Made by a program: the position numbers and the translations under genes. This document shows positions 20,476-28,651 of a stretch of DNA of 45,462 nucleotides, one piece after another. Below the pieces are notes generated by a model that was given only the letters and a program-made list of their open reading frames with translations, was not told the DNA's origin and did not search any database. The first letter of the stretch is position 1. Each line of letters starts with the position of its first letter. The stretch spans positions 1 to 45,462 of the forward strand of contig JAIOYK010000047.1 of the NCBI GenBank assembly GCA_021741145.1. Direction: 5' to 3'. This DNA comes from Rhodospirillum sp. (GTDB lineage: Bacteria > Pseudomonadota > Alphaproteobacteria > Rhodospirillales > Rhodospirillaceae).

Positions 20476-22611
20476 TTACCCAGCGCGCAGGCGATCGAGG
20501 AAGCTCCCCACGGCGTCCCGCAACTGGGTTGACCGGTCGGAAACGGCCCGGCTGGCGGTGAGGACCTGGGCGGAGGACCGTTCGGAGGCGGAGGAGGCCT
20601 CCAGCACCTTCTCGATGTTCTGGTTCACGTCCTCGGTTCCCTTCGCGGCGCGGAGGGCGCTTTCGGCGATTTCGTTGGTGGCCGCGGATTGCTCCTGAAC
20701 CGCGACGGTCACCGCGGCATTGATTTCATTGATGCGACCGATGACCTCCCCGACGGAGCGGATGCCCTCCACCGCCCCATCGGTGGCGTCGCGCATTTCG
20801 GTGATCTGCTTGCCAATCTGTTCGGTTGCCTTGGCGGTCTGGTTGGCGAGGTTCTTGACCTCGTTGGCCACGACCGCGAAGCCCTTGCCCGCGTCTCCGG
20901 CGCGTGCGGCCTCGATGGTCGCGTTGAGCGCCAGCAGGTTGGTCTGCTCGGCAATGTCCTGGATTAAGGTCAGGACCTCGCCCACCTGGGCGGCGACACT
21001 GGCCAGACCGGTGATCCGTTCGGTCGAGGCCGAGGACGCGTTGACCGCTTCGTTGGATGTTTCCGAGGAGGTGTGGACGTTGTGGTCAATGCCGCGGATG
21101 GAAATGGAGAGTTCCTCCGCCGCCGCGGCAACGGTGCGGACCCCCTCCTCGGCGACCGCCGAGGCCCGGGAGACCTCCGTGGCTCGGTCCTTGGTCTCCA
21201 AGGCGGACCGGGTCATGACACCGGCTTCCTGGTCCAGGCCACGGGACGCCTCGGTCAGGTCATCCAGCAGGTGTCTGACCTCGCCTTCAAACTGCTGGGC
21301 GGCCTGGGCCAGCGCGGCGCGCTTTTCGCGCTCCGCTGTTTCGGTGGCGATTTGCCGTTCACTTTCCATCTCGCGCATGCGTAGGGCATTTTGCCGGAAG
21401 CGTTCGGCCGAACCCGCCATGCGGCCGATGGCGTCGTCGTTGGGCGGGGGAATTGTCACATCGAGATCGCCGTCGGCCAGGGAGACCATGACGGACCCAA
21501 TTTCCTGAAGGCGGCGATTCAGGTAGCGCACCACGAAGAAGACGATGATCAGCAGGGAGAGAATGACACCGCCGATGGCCAGACCCGTGGCGACGGCCAG
21601 CATTGTATCGGCCCGGACGTTCGCGTTGGTCGTGGCGGCCTTGGCGGTATCGCTCGCCGTTTCACCCAGGTCCTGGACCAGGGCGGCGAGGCGGCCGGAC
21701 CGGTCGTGATTCTCCAGGGTTAGGGCCGAGATTTCCTCTTCCAACGCCATCTGCTCGGTCCGCAACATGACAGCGCTGCCTTCCTTGTCGCCCGTCATTA
21801 CCTTCAAGGTTCCGAACATTTCGACTAAGGCCTTCACGACTCCTTCGGGTTGGCCCCCCATATGGTTGGGCAGGTCGTTGAGGATCAAGGTCATGCGAAA
21901 GGCGCGGGCGGCGAACAGGTTGGAGTCGGCTTCGGTGAACAGGCGGTTCAGTTCCACCCGGAAGTCGGTGATGGCGCTTCGCACCCAGTTCATATTGTCC
22001 AGGGATCCGGTCACCTGGACACTGTCCCTCAGCAGCTTGACCAGATCTTCCCGGGTGGTGCCGAGGGCCAGATCGTCCAGCTTGGCCGCCTTTCCGGCAA
22101 GGCTATCGGCGGCTTGTCGATTAACATCGATCATCAGGCGGGTCAGGTCGGTCACCTGGGTCTCGGCGTTGTCCAGAAGGGTGGAGAACCCTTGTATCTG
22201 TTCCTCAAGCTTCCGGCGGTTGGCGGTCAAGGCGCGCAGGCGTTTCAGATTATCCGCCAGGGCGGCGACCTGGGCGCGGAGATCCGTCGCCTTGTCCTCG
22301 GACACACCCGAAGCCGCAAGGGCATCGATGATGCCGTGGGTGGAGGCCAAGCGGGCTTCCAGGGCATCCCACTCGGCTTCTGGATTCTCCACCTGTCCCG
22401 CCATCAGAATCGTGACTTGGGAGAGGACCTGATTGACGGCGCTATCCAGGGTATAGGCGGTGGTCACCCGAGGCAGGCTTGTCTCCGCGACCTCGGATAG
22501 GGCCTTGCGCAGATCGCCAATGGCGTAAATGCCGACACCCGATGTGAGGACAATCAACACGGTTACCGCCAGAAAGGCGACGATTAACTTCAACCGAATA
22601 CCGAAATGCAT
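20476..22611 (-). CDS. Methyl-accepting chemotaxis protein
   Basis: A 711-aa chemoreceptor. The first membrane helix (about 7-29) is followed by a roughly 300-residue periplasmic helical sensor region, a second membrane helix (about 337-361), HAMP ([25 protein letters not shown]), and the cytoplasmic signalling domain with the invariant tip containing [19 protein letters not shown], which binds CheA/CheW. I choose ATG 22611 ([13 protein letters not shown]), which puts the first membrane helix at the N-terminus. ATG 22659 would add 16 residues but lacks a well-spaced ribosome site. The long sensor region is all-helical and does not show a PAS or Cache signature. The ligand is unknown. No CheW-binding pentapeptide tail is seen. 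Confidence 0.93.
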   Translation of the reverse strand: MHFGIRLKLIVAFLAVTVLIVLTSGVGIYAIGDLRKALSEVAETSLPRVTTAYTLDSAVNQVLSQVTILMAGQVENPEAEWDALEARLASTHGIIDALAASGVSEDKATDLRAQVAALADNLKRLRALTANRRKLEEQIQGFSTLLDNAETQVTDLTRLMIDVNRQAADSLAGKAAKLDDLALGTTREDLVKLLRDSVQVTGSLDNMNWVRSAITDFRVELNRLFTEADSNLFAARAFRMTLILNDLPNHMGGQPEGVVKALVEMFGTLKVMTGDKEGSAVMLRTEQMALEEEISALTLENHDRSGRLAALVQDLGETASDTAKAATTNANVRADTMLAVATGLAIGGVILSLLIIVFFVVRYLNRRLQEIGSVMVSLADGDLDVTIPPPNDDAIGRMAGSAERFRQNALRMREMESERQIATETAEREKRAALAQAAQQFEGEVRHLLDDLTEASRGLDQEAGVMTRSALETKDRATEVSRASAVAEEGVRTVAAAAEELSISIRGIDHNVHTSSETSNEAVNASSASTERITGLASVAAQVGEVLTLIQDIAEQTNLLALNATIEAARAGDAGKGFAVVANEVKNLANQTAKATEQIGKQITEMRDATDGAVEGIRSVGEVIGRINEINAAVTVAVQEQSAATNEIAESALRAAKGTEDVNQNIEKVLEASSASERSSAQVLTASRAVSDRSTQLRDAVGSFLDRLRAG

Positions 22612-23025
22612 CAGCGCGACTCTTTTTTTTGTCGGACCCCAATGGCTTGGCCCCGCCATGTGGGATCTGGTTTCCTCCCAAGACCCAGGCGTCCCTTCGG
22701 ACCCATGGTATCCAACGACTTATCACATCCGACAGTATTAAAGCTGGGGTTCGGGGCCAATTGATATCCGTGTTTTTGCCGAGAAATGGATCAAGTTTTT
22801 TTTGCTGAAAAAATAATCAACGTTGAAATGAGGTTCAAGAAATTGGCACTTTAGTCCCGCGTGTCGGAGATTTCTGCAATGCGGAAATGGCGGTACTCGT
22901 CGGCGGTGGCAGGGTTTATATCCACGTCCAACCCAAGACACACCCGGTTGACCGATGGCCCGTAGCAAGAAACGCGGCCCCCAATTGTCGACCCCTAAAT
23001 ATGCCTGACAAAGAAGAAGAGACCT
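22612..23025. other. Divergent intergenic region between chemoreceptor and DUF1127 genes
   Basis: 414 bp without a gene. It must hold promoters for both genes, but I see no convincing -35/-10 pair or flagellar sigma-28 site. A T-run and an A-run (about 22796-22817) form an AT-rich island that may bend DNA or be an UP-type element. Confidence 0.4.
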
Positions 23026-23253
23026 ATGATGCGTACCGGAATTATCCCCCAGCTTATCGCCGCTCTTATCCATCGCCTGGACGTTTGGAAGGCGCGAGAG
23101 GATCTGCGTCGCCTGGACGACCGTCTGTTATCCGACATCGGCTTGCGTCGCTCCGAGATTGATCGGGTCGTGGATGGGACCAGCCTGGCGCGTTCGCGCG
23201 GTCTGACCCTGATCCGTCGTCCCCTGCCGATCCGGGGCGTGGCCGCCCAGTAA
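23026..23253 (+). CDS. DUF1127 small protein
   Basis: A 75-aa basic protein. The core LDVWKAREDLRRLDDRLLSDIGLRRSEID is the DUF1127 (YjiS-like) signature, in which a Trp and the LxDIGLxRxEI motif are hallmarks. The start has an AAGAAGAG ribosome site. Some family members in alphaproteobacteria affect phosphate, carbon or RNA metabolism; here the role is unknown. It is followed by a perfect palindrome and a strong terminator, so it is probably transcribed alone. Confidence 0.88.
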   Translation: MMRTGIIPQLIAALIHRLDVWKAREDLRRLDDRLLSDIGLRRSEIDRVVDGTSLARSRGLTLIRRPLPIRGVAAQ

Positions 23254-23269
23254 TCGGCGTGTTCCGGGG

Positions 23270-23291
23270 CTCTCCTCCCGCGGGAGGAGAG
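23270..23291 (+). other. 22-bp perfect palindrome downstream of the DUF1127 gene
   Basis: CTCTCCTCCCG (23270-23280) is followed directly by its reverse complement (23281-23291). In RNA one arm carries an anti-Shine-Dalgarno-like CCTCC and the other a GGAGG. It lies 16 bp after the stop and 11 bp before the terminator. Confidence 0.6.
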
Positions 23292-23302
23292 AATGACCCA
23301 CG

Positions 23303-23345
23303 AAGGGCCTTGGACGGGAAACCGTTCAAGGCCCTTTGCTTTTTG
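23303..23345 (+). terminator. Intrinsic terminator of the DUF1127 gene
   Basis: A 15-bp stem (23303-23317 with 23322-23336, one G-U) closes on a GAAA tetraloop and is followed by TTGCTTTTTG. Confidence 0.88.
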
Positions 23346-23458
23346 CCGGATGGTCGGCATGCTTGGCGCGGATTTGGATCGGATGCAATGCGATGGACGC
23401 ATGGGGGAGGGCAGCAACCCCTTCTCGGGAGAACCCGGTCGCGAAGGGAGGACAATCA

Positions 23459-24301
23459 ATGAAGATGGTGCGCCATGGACCTGTTGGGGAAGAGAAGCCT
23501 GGGCTGCTGGATGGGGCGGGCCTGATCCGGGACCTGTCCGGCGTGGTCCCGGACATCGCCGGATCGGTGCTGTCTCCCGAAGGGCTGGCGGCCCTGGCCA
23601 GGATCGAGCCCGAAAGCTTGCCCCTTGTCGCCGAAGGCACACGCCTGGGGCCCTGCGTTGGAGCGGTGGGCAAGTTCGTTTGCATCGGTTTGAATTACGC
23701 CGACCATGCCCGGGAATCCGGGGCGACTCCGCCCAAGGAACCGGTTGTTTTCATGAAGGCGACCAGCGCCATCAGTGGACCCAATGACCCGATCGAGATC
23801 CCCAGGGGTTCCGAAAAGACCGATTGGGAGGTGGAACTGGGCGTTGTCATTGGCACCAAGGCCAAGAATGTCGGCGAGGCCGATGCCCTGAAGCATGTGG
23901 CGGGCTATTGTACCATTAATGATGTGTCCGAGCGGGCCTTCCAGTTGGAGCGGGGCGGCCAGTGGGTGAAGGGCAAAAGCGCCGACACCTTTGGTCCCAT
24001 CGGCCCCTGGCTGGTGACCGCCGACGCCGTGCCCGATCCCCAGGCCCTGTCCCTTTGGCTCGAGGTCGACGGCGAGCGGCGGCAGAACGGAACGACGGCG
24101 GACATGCTGTTCACGGTCGCCCAGGTCATTTCCCACCTCAGCACGTTCATGTCCCTGCACCCGGGGGACGTGATCTCCACGGGCACTCCGGCGGGCGTGG
24201 GCCTGGGCATGAAGCCGCCGACCTTCCTGAAGCCCGGCCAGACCCTGCGTCTGGGCGTCGAGGGTCTGGGCGAGCAGTCCACGCGGACGGTGGCGGGCTG
24301 A
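23459..24301 (+). CDS. Fumarylacetoacetate hydrolase family protein
   Basis: A 280-aa metal-dependent enzyme of the FAH superfamily, members of which cleave or hydrate beta-diketo acids such as acylpyruvates, hydroxy-diene-dioates or ureidoglycolate. The divalent-metal site is visible as DWEVELGVVIG (Glu124, Glu126) with a later Asp in TINDVSER. Other family blocks are CIGLNYADHA, PVVFMKATSAISGPND, KSADTFGPIGPWLV and GDVISTGTPAGVG. The start is ATG 23459 with a GGGAGG site 7 bp upstream; the frame is open further upstream but crosses the previous terminator. It is convergent with the restriction-modification gene. The substrate cannot be assigned from neighbours. Confidence 0.9.
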   Translation: MKMVRHGPVGEEKPGLLDGAGLIRDLSGVVPDIAGSVLSPEGLAALARIEPESLPLVAEGTRLGPCVGAVGKFVCIGLNYADHARESGATPPKEPVVFMKATSAISGPNDPIEIPRGSEKTDWEVELGVVIGTKAKNVGEADALKHVAGYCTINDVSERAFQLERGGQWVKGKSADTFGPIGPWLVTADAVPDPQALSLWLEVDGERRQNGTTADMLFTVAQVISHLSTFMSLHPGDVISTGTPAGVGLGMKPPTFLKPGQTLRLGVEGLGEQSTRTVAG

Positions 24302-24343
24302 GGCCCTCCACCGGTTGGATTGGCGGGTCGGGATGCCATGGCC

Positions 24344-27300
24344 TCAGCCCATGACGGCCATGGCCTGGACGATCTCGGCCACCCGATCCCTTCGGGCGCC
24401 CTTGAACCGCGTGGCGATGGCCTCGACCGAAGCCTGGGGACCCAATTCGGGAAGCAGGATCCGGATGGCCTGGACCTGATCGGGAAGGCTCTTGGGCCAA
24501 GGCGTCTTGGCGGATGCCGACGGCGCGGCGGGCGCGTTTTCCACGGCCAGCCGCGACTGGGAGGGTGCGACGGCCCGACCGCGGCTCCGTTGAAAGTCGG
24601 GCCGGAGATAGCGGATCCGTCCAGTCCGTTCCTCCCGGTGCCGATCCGCGTTCAAGGCGACGAGTCGCGCGAGAAGGGTGTCGTCGGTGTCGTCCCCGGG
24701 CCAGCCATAGGCCGCGGTGACGGCGCCGTCGATCTCGTCGTGCAATTGCATCAGAGTGCTGACCAATCCCCTGTCATTGATCGCCCGGTCCTTGTCCTCG
24801 AGGGGAACGCCCGCGCGCAGCTTGACCAGAACGTTATACATCCCCGTCAAGGTGAGGTCGGGATGGGCGGCCAGTTGGCGCTTGCGCAGGGCATCGAGTT
24901 CCTCGGCGAGGGCGCGGATCGCGTCCCGCCGAGGAGCAGGGCAATCGGGGAAGGGGAACTTGTCGAAGCAAGACGATTTCACATAGACCGGGTCATTGCC
25001 AACGCCGAGCCGACCTCCCACCGCCAGGGCCCAGGTGATGTGAACGCGGCTTGATAGGACGCCAAGGTGATAGGCGTCCGCGGTGGCGATGGCGACCAGC
25101 TTGTTGTCGGGACGGATGGAGTGATCAAGAAATTGGAACGTCCTGTGTCGGGCCGTTTCCACGCTGGCGATGTAACGGGGGAGGTCCTTCACCGCTGGGC
25201 GGAATTCCCGCCTCGGCTCCCCAAAAATCCACCAGTAGTCCCGATAAGACGCTCGATTGTTGTGTTCCCGCTCGGGCTTTACTCTCTCGTTTATCCATTG
25301 GTACACTTCAGGAAAGCGGCTTCTGACCTGTTGTTCTTCCAGTCCGAACAGATCAATCACCATGACTCCCCGAGGTTTGGCCGCCAGATCCCGTCCATTG
25401 CGATAGGGCAGGATATGATCCTCCAGCCCCGGGATCCGTCCCAGGCCCAGGTCCCTGGCTTGGTCCGGGGTCACGATGAAGCCCGCGCCATGGAGGGCGA
25501 TACCTCGGCTGGCTAATCCTTCATTGGAAGCGAGTGCATGTGTGGAACCGGTATCCGCCCCGATGGTCAGGTCGGCGTTCAGGGACCCCCGGCGGGATCG
25601 CAGGACGACATCCGCGGAATCCCCCTGTCCGGGGCGTTCCGTGACCACGGTCAGCAGGCGTCCCTCGGTGATGTCGCGGGCGCCGACGGTCATGGCGACC
25701 CGCACCTGGGCGGCGTCGCGGACCGCCTCCTCCTTGTCCTCGTTCAGAGCCTTGACCCAGGGGTGGTCGGGGATGGCCTGGAGCAGGCCGATGGGATGGC
25801 GGCCCTTCATATGGGCTTCGACCACGCGTCGGTTGAAGGTCTGGGTCAGGCTGTTGGTGGTGATAAAGCCGAAGCGTCGGGTATGTCCCGTCCGGACTTT
25901 TTCCGCCGCCCGGTGCCACCAATACATGACGAAGTCCGCCGCATTGGGGACCTGTTTGCCGTAAACCGCCCAGAGGGCTTCGGCGTAGCCATCCCCCAAT
26001 TCCTGGCGGAGGTCCTTGCCGCCGATGAAGGGGGGGTTGCCGATGATGAAATCGGCCTGGGGCCAATCGGCGACTCGCGGGGCGATGTAGCGTTGCCGTT
26101 CCACCCGTTTGCTTTCGTCGGGGACTTGGGCGCCGGTGATGGGATCGGATTTCAGCGAGACGCCGTCCCAGCGGGCGAGGGGGCGGCCTTGGTCGTCGCG
26201 CTCCAGGGCGATGTCCCGCCAGCTCAGCAGGGCGTCGGCGACGCGGATGTTTCCATAGCGTTTCAGGATGGGCTTGGGCCAGGCGGTGAACGTCGGTTGG
26301 GAGCGGACATACCATTGGAGGTGACCGATCCACAGGACCATCTCGGCGATGGGGACGGCCCGTTCGTTCTTTTCCAGACCGAGGAACTGGTGGGGGTCGA
26401 CCGTATGGCCGGAGAGGTCCAGGGACTCCTGCCGCTCGCCAAGTTCGGTCACCAGAAGGTCGAGAACCTCGCCCTCCAACCGCTTCATGTGTTCCAGGGT
26501 CACATAGAGGAAGTTGCCGCTGCCGCAGGCGGGGTCGAGGACCTTGATCTCGCAGAGGCGGCGATGGAAGTCCCTGACGACATCGACGGCCTTATCCAGC
26601 TCACCGGCGTTCGCCGAGGCGAGCGCGGCCACCTTGACGTCCTCCCAATCGGCTCGCAGGGGCTCGATGATGGTGGGAAGGACCAACCGCTCCACATAGG
26701 CGCGCGGCGTGTAATGGGCGCCCAGTCTGTGGCGCTCGTCCTTGTCCAGGGCGCGCTCCAGCAAGGTGCCAAAGATGGCGGGTTCCACGTCCCGCCAATC
26801 GGCCTTGGCCGCTTCGATCAGCAAATCGATCTGTTCGGTGCTCAGGGACAGGGCTTCTGCATTGGCGAACAGGGCGCCATTGAAGTGGGGAACCGCGTCC
26901 TCGATGACCGGCGAGAAGGGCGTTCCCCCGTTCATGTCCCGCCAGAGGGCGCCGACCATCTGGCGCAGGGCATCGGGACGGTCGCGAAGCCGGGTCAACA
27001 GGTCGGTGAAGGCATGGTCCTTGAGCAGACGGACATCCTCGGCGAACATGGTGAACAGGCAGCGCATCAGGAAGTCGGAGACGGCCTTGGGGCCGTGCTC
27101 CCGCTCCAGGGATTTGGCGAGACGGCCCAGTTTGTCGGCGATCCCCCGGGTCACCTTCGCGGCATGCAGCGAGGGATCCAAGGCGGAGGGATCCGTCCAG
27201 ACGCGACGCAGGCGCTCCCGGAACATTTCGCCCGCGAGATCGTCCAATTTGAAGCGGAAGGACCGGGTGTCGGGGAATTGGGTGTAATGGCGTCCGGTCC

Positions 27301-27817
27301 CGGTGAAGTCGGCGAACAGCTCGAACGAATAGCCCACGTCGACGACGATCAGGAAGGGGGGGATGGGGTCCTCGAGGGGCAGGGAATCCGCGTACCGTTT
27401 GGCCTGGGCCCGCGCCCGCATCATGGCGTCGTTCCATTGCTTGGAATCGCGAACGCCGTGGCCCTTGCTCCGCGGCTTTCCTCGCGGCTTGTCGCGGTCG
27501 GTCTCGGTGGCCTCCGGTCCGGGCTTGAACACGCCCTGCTTGGCTTCCAGGACGAAACAGCCGCGCTTGTACAGGTCAATGCGACCGCCGGATGTCGAGC
27601 CATCCAGGTGGGTAGTTGTGACCCGGCGTTCAAAGACATAGTCCTCGCCCACGGTTCCGGGTTTGTCGACGCCAAGGAGGGTGGTGAGTTCCGTTAGGAA
27701 CATCTGATAGGTGCGATGTTCTCCCCCTTCCGAAGGCCGCCATCGTTCAATGAAGGCACCAACCTCCTCGTCAGGCGTCCTCCCCTTGTCCGCCCCCTTG
27801 TTCGCACTGATGTCCAA
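24344..27817 (-). CDS. Single-chain restriction-modification enzyme (type IIG/IIL-like, MmeI/YeeA-like)
   Basis: A 1157-aa protein that appears to combine nuclease and adenine-N6 methyltransferase. The N-terminal PD-(D/E)xK nuclease is suggested by GGRIDLYKRGCFVLEAKQ (Asp81, Glu91-x-Lys93). A helical linker leads to GAHYTP (about 366), then AdoMet motif I LDPACGSGNFLY (427-438) and catalytic motif IV NPPF (594-597). The C-terminal third (about 700-1080) fits a target-recognition region; a low-complexity Ala/Ser/Pro linker and a small helical tail end the protein. The start is TTG 27817, with GGAGG 7 bp upstream. There is no separate specificity or endonuclease gene, so it would act alone. DISARM- or BREX-type methylases are alternatives, but their partner genes are missing and they lack the nuclease motif. 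Confidence 0.82.
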   Translation of the reverse strand: MDISANKGADKGRTPDEEVGAFIERWRPSEGGEHRTYQMFLTELTTLLGVDKPGTVGEDYVFERRVTTTHLDGSTSGGRIDLYKRGCFVLEAKQGVFKPGPEATETDRDKPRGKPRSKGHGVRDSKQWNDAMMRARAQAKRYADSLPLEDPIPPFLIVVDVGYSFELFADFTGTGRHYTQFPDTRSFRFKLDDLAGEMFRERLRRVWTDPSALDPSLHAAKVTRGIADKLGRLAKSLEREHGPKAVSDFLMRCLFTMFAEDVRLLKDHAFTDLLTRLRDRPDALRQMVGALWRDMNGGTPFSPVIEDAVPHFNGALFANAEALSLSTEQIDLLIEAAKADWRDVEPAIFGTLLERALDKDERHRLGAHYTPRAYVERLVLPTIIEPLRADWEDVKVAALASANAGELDKAVDVVRDFHRRLCEIKVLDPACGSGNFLYVTLEHMKRLEGEVLDLLVTELGERQESLDLSGHTVDPHQFLGLEKNERAVPIAEMVLWIGHLQWYVRSQPTFTAWPKPILKRYGNIRVADALLSWRDIALERDDQGRPLARWDGVSLKSDPITGAQVPDESKRVERQRYIAPRVADWPQADFIIGNPPFIGGKDLRQELGDGYAEALWAVYGKQVPNAADFVMYWWHRAAEKVRTGHTRRFGFITTNSLTQTFNRRVVEAHMKGRHPIGLLQAIPDHPWVKALNEDKEEAVRDAAQVRVAMTVGARDITEGRLLTVVTERPGQGDSADVVLRSRRGSLNADLTIGADTGSTHALASNEGLASRGIALHGAGFIVTPDQARDLGLGRIPGLEDHILPYRNGRDLAAKPRGVMVIDLFGLEEQQVRSRFPEVYQWINERVKPEREHNNRASYRDYWWIFGEPRREFRPAVKDLPRYIASVETARHRTFQFLDHSIRPDNKLVAIATADAYHLGVLSSRVHITWALAVGGRLGVGNDPVYVKSSCFDKFPFPDCPAPRRDAIRALAEELDALRKRQLAAHPDLTLTGMYNVLVKLRAGVPLEDKDRAINDRGLVSTLMQLHDEIDGAVTAAYGWPGDDTDDTLLARLVALNADRHREERTGRIRYLRPDFQRSRGRAVAPSQSRLAVENAPAAPSASAKTPWPKSLPDQVQAIRILLPELGPQASVEAIATRFKGARRDRVAEIVQAMAVMG

Positions 27818-27962
27818 TGTTCACCCTCCGACCGAAGAGGCCAGCGTATAGAAGGAGAAGGGGAGGATCAATTCGAGGATATCCGCCCCCCCTATGTGCA
27901 TGGGGGAGACGGGAGGCACTTTCAGAGTGATCCGTCGATGCCCATATGGAATGGGTCATGTC

Positions 27963-28229
27963 ATGGATAAGGAGGCGATTTTGGGCATTCTTGTATGGAT
28001 TGTATTTGGACTTTTGGCGGGCGTGGTGGCGAAGATGCTGATGCCGGGGAAGGATCCCGGTGGCTTCATCGTGACCATTATCCTGGGCATTGTCGGTGCC
28101 GTGGTCGGAGGTTTCATTGGCCGGGCGCTGGGTATTGGGGCGGTGACTGGATTCAATTTCTTGAGCTTCGCCCTGGCCGTCCTTGGGGCGGTGATCCTGC
28201 TTTTCGCCTATCGAACCATCAAGAAGTAG
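27963..28229 (+). CDS. GlsB/YeaQ/YmgE family stress-response membrane protein
   Basis: An 88-aa, very hydrophobic protein with three membrane helices: ILGILVWIVFGLLAGVVAKML, FIVTIILGIVGAVVGGFIGRALG, and FNFLSFALAVLGAVILLFAY. The MPGKDPGG linker and GAVVGGFIG motif are the signature of the family once called transglycosylase-associated. The start is ATG 27963 (MDKEAILG); upstream in-frame sequence is not similar. The family is linked to general stress. It is divergent from the restriction-modification gene, 145 bp away. Confidence 0.88.
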   Translation: MDKEAILGILVWIVFGLLAGVVAKMLMPGKDPGGFIVTIILGIVGAVVGGFIGRALGIGAVTGFNFLSFALAVLGAVILLFAYRTIKK

Positions 28230-28348
28230 GACCTGGAAACGAATTCCCTCGGGGGTTTGGACGCGTCCGGGCTCCCGAGAGAGGGACGGACTGCGTGGAT
28301 ATCAAAAAGCCGGTGGAGGGGAACGGACACAGTCCGAACCCGACACAA

Positions 28349-28405
28349 GCGGCCGACTGGCCGCCGGGCGAAGCCCGTCCCATCGGAGGGGCCCACGAAG
28401 TGGGC
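28349..28405. other. Run of three short hairpins beside the tRNA gene
   Basis: Three perfect hairpins follow one another: GCGGCC-GACT-GGCCGC (28349-28364), CGGGC-GAA-GCCCG (28365-28377) and GCCCAC-GAA-GTGGGC (28391-28405). They lie in the 195-bp gap after the GlsB-type gene, 20 bp beyond the tRNA 3' end. They could end the tRNA transcript (minus strand) or form part of an unannotated structured RNA. Confidence 0.5.
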
Positions 28406-28424
28406 TGCCGTGAGATATGGAAAA

Positions 28425-28501
28425 TGGTGGGCCCGGTAGGACTTGAACCTACAACCAGACGGTTATGAGCCGCCGGCTCTAACCAATTGAGCTACAGGCC
28501 C
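28425..28501 (-). tRNA. tRNA-Ile2 with anticodon CAU (lysidine-modified)
   Basis: A 77-nt tRNA with encoded CCA (28425-28427). The cloverleaf is complete: acceptor GGGCCTG / CGGGCCC (one T-G pair), D arm with GGTTA, anticodon loop CTCATAA, T loop TTCAAGT. The anticodon CAT (complement at 28465-28467) could mean Met or Ile2. C4-G69 and C5-G68 in the acceptor stem fit the Ile2 determinants read by the lysidine synthetase TilS, and elongator tRNA-Met usually differs there. The initiator is excluded by the absence of three G-C pairs in the anticodon stem in the right order. Confidence 0.85.
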
Positions 28502-28558
28502 ACCAGCTCGACCACCCCTTCGTCGTGGAAACACGACCGGGCAGCGAGAAGACACAGT

Positions 28559-28588
28559 GTTTATCCGGATTGGGTTTATCCGGATTGG
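28559..28588. repeat. Perfect 15-bp tandem duplication
   Basis: GTTTATCCGGATTGG occurs twice in direct tandem (28559-28573 and 28574-28588), between the tRNA and the rpoD terminator. No function is evident. Confidence 0.85.
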
Positions 28589-28589
28589 A

Positions 28590-28640
28590 TGAAAGAAACA
28601 AGACAGCGCCACGGGAAAAAAAATCGCGACGCTGTCTTGT
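28590..28640 (-). terminator. Terminator downstream of rpoD
   Basis: An 11-bp perfect stem (28598-28608 with 28630-28640) encloses a 21-nt loop holding eight consecutive T on the minus strand. The hairpin is followed by TTTCTTTC. It begins 12 bp after the rpoD stop. Confidence 0.6.
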
Positions 28641-28651
28641 CCTGTCGGTTC

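Noticed and set aside
22725-22745. GATAA-containing sequence considered as a flagellar sigma-28 promoter for the chemoreceptor
   Set aside because: The -35-like part is at the wrong spacing and the -10 matches only partly.
22851-22870. TGGCAC sequence considered as a sigma-54 promoter for the DUF1127 gene
   Set aside because: The -12 element lacks the required GC at the correct spacing.
25538-27697. 719-aa open frame antisense to the restriction-modification gene
   Set aside because: It is a shadow of the methylase coding strand and has no recognisable domain.
28425-28501. tRNA-Met identity for the CAU tRNA
   Set aside because: The acceptor-stem C4-G69 and C5-G68 pairs fit tRNA-Ile2 better. 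It remains a possibility to check with a tRNA classifier.
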